A DNA stretch of 7,763 bases. Origin: Planctomycetaceae bacterium UBA6163. Lineage in GTDB: Bacteria; Planctomycetota; Planctomycetia; Pirellulales; Pirellulaceae. The stretch covers positions 4,631 to 12,393 of the forward strand of contig DIUH01000410.1 in NCBI GenBank assembly GCA_002428205.1, read 5' to 3'. The position numbers and the translations under genes are program-made. This document shows, in pieces, positions 7,044-7,763 of this stretch (position 1 is the stretch's first letter; each line of letters begins with the position of its first letter). The notes beneath the pieces were generated by a model. That model saw only the letters and a list, made by a program, of their open reading frames with translations, did not search any database and had not been told where the DNA came from.

Positions 7044-7763
7044 CGTTGAACATGCCGTTTGATGGTTCGCATCAACGCGTCGGGTTGGATCGGTTTGGGC
7101 AGATAGTCGTCCATTCCGGCGGCCTGACAGGCGTACAAAATTTGGTCGCCACTGTGAGCCGTCATGGCAATAATCGTCAAGTGGCACCGATTGGAACATG
7201 ACTCGATCGAGCGGACTTGTACCGTCGCTTCGGTACCCTCCATGTTCGGCATATCGATATCCATAAAGCAAAGGTCAACGCATTTTCGCGACGCGAGTTC
7301 GAAGGCCTGATAGCCATCTCGAGCGATCGTTACTTCACACCCTTGCATTTCTAATATTTCACGAGTCACCTCTTGGTTGATCTCACCATCCTCAGCGACC
7401 AAGATTCGAGGTTTTTGAATCTGAGTCGCTGTGGTTAGCACGTCGGTGTCCAACCTGTCATTGGCCAATGGAATGCCTTGCGATTGAGAAGCCGACTGCT
7501 GGGCTGTCGATTCGTCAGCGACTTCCATTGGCAGGTCGACTGTCAAAGTGCTGCCAACGCCCAGCACACTCTCCAAGCGTATCGATCCGCCCATCATTTC
7601 GATCAACTCTTTACAGATCGCCAGTCCTAAACCTGTTACGCTGAGTTTTCGAGTCTTACTGCTATCGCACTATGAAAATGATTTGAAAACTTTTCCGAGT
7701 TTGTCTGCGGCAATTCCGATTCCACTGTCTGTTGCTGCGATCATCAAAAGGGGTTTAAGATCC
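7040..7763 (-). pseudogene. Hybrid sensor histidine kinase C-terminus, interrupted by in-frame TAG
   Basis: This is the C-terminal part of a hybrid kinase whose N-terminus lies beyond the right edge. The frame is open from 7762 and encodes the HATPase domain: DSGIG G1 box (7715-7729), KVFKSFS, DSSKTRK, TGLGL G2 box (7622-7636), then CKELIEMMGG and the closing GVGSTLTVDLP. A TAG at 7670-7672 interrupts it between KSFS and CDSS, with no change of frame. A linker of roughly 40 residues leads to a receiver domain with acidic pair E72-D73, phospho-acceptor Asp116 (codon 7259-7261) in FMDIDMP, Thr149 and Lys171 in LPKPI; numbering counts the TTG at 7604-7606 as residue 1. The receiver looks fully intact. 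Family members usually have Gln where the TAG sits (F-x-Q-x-D-S-S), so one C-to-T change would explain it. It could be a recent pseudogene, a sequence error, or a product made by suppression or internal initiation. No strong ribosome site precedes the first ATG (7595-7597). Confidence 0.8.

Noticed and set aside
7040..7606. Stand-alone response regulator gene starting at the TTG at 7604-7606
   Set aside because: Its first 25 residues are the end of a histidine kinase ATPase domain, and the same frame continues upstream through G2 and G1 boxes. It is the tail of a hybrid kinase cut by a stop codon.
7607..7763. Frameshift as the cause of the kinase interruption
   Set aside because: Conserved ATPase motifs on both sides of the TAG are in the same frame, so a single nonsense codon explains it and no indel is needed.

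Overview
The window looks like a stretch of ordinary chromosome from a planctomycete of the Rhodopirellula/Pirellulaceae type. This is inferred from moderate GC, mostly weak or absent Shine-Dalgarno sequences, a large SGNH hydrolase with two active sites, a stand-alone FHA protein, a small Dabb protein and a very high density of CGATCG. No sequence search was possible, so the taxon is a judgement.

Layout from left to right. (1) Positions 1-1653 (+) hold the 3' part of a protein with two complete SGNH/GDSL hydrolase domains in tandem; its N-terminus lies outside the window. (2) Positions 1759-2421 (+) hold rsmG, the 16S rRNA G527 methyltransferase. (3) Positions 2632-4788 (-) hold a secreted prolyl-oligopeptidase-family peptidase, convergent with rsmG. 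(4) Positions 4902-5969 (-) hold a YhcC/YtqA-type radical SAM protein, 113 bp upstream of the peptidase on the same strand. (5) A divergent 195-bp intergenic region carries a long imperfect hairpin. (6) Positions 6165-6623 (+) hold a small FHA-domain protein. (7) Positions 6725-7036 (+) hold a Dabb (stress-responsive A/B barrel) protein. (8) From 7040 to the right edge (-) lies the C-terminal part of a hybrid sensor histidine kinase. Its frame is continuous through the ATPase domain except for one in-frame TAG, which sits where the family normally has a glutamine.

The genes do not form one obvious pathway. They are single genes or small transcription units for RNA modification (rsmG, radical SAM), secreted hydrolysis (SGNH protein, peptidase) and signalling (FHA, kinase). 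I saw no tRNA, rRNA, CRISPR array, insertion sequence or prophage gene. No gap between genes exceeds about 210 bp. The observations most worth a second look are the nonsense codon in the kinase, the tandem SGNH architecture, the hairpin in the FHA leader and the roughly 11-fold excess of CGATCG.
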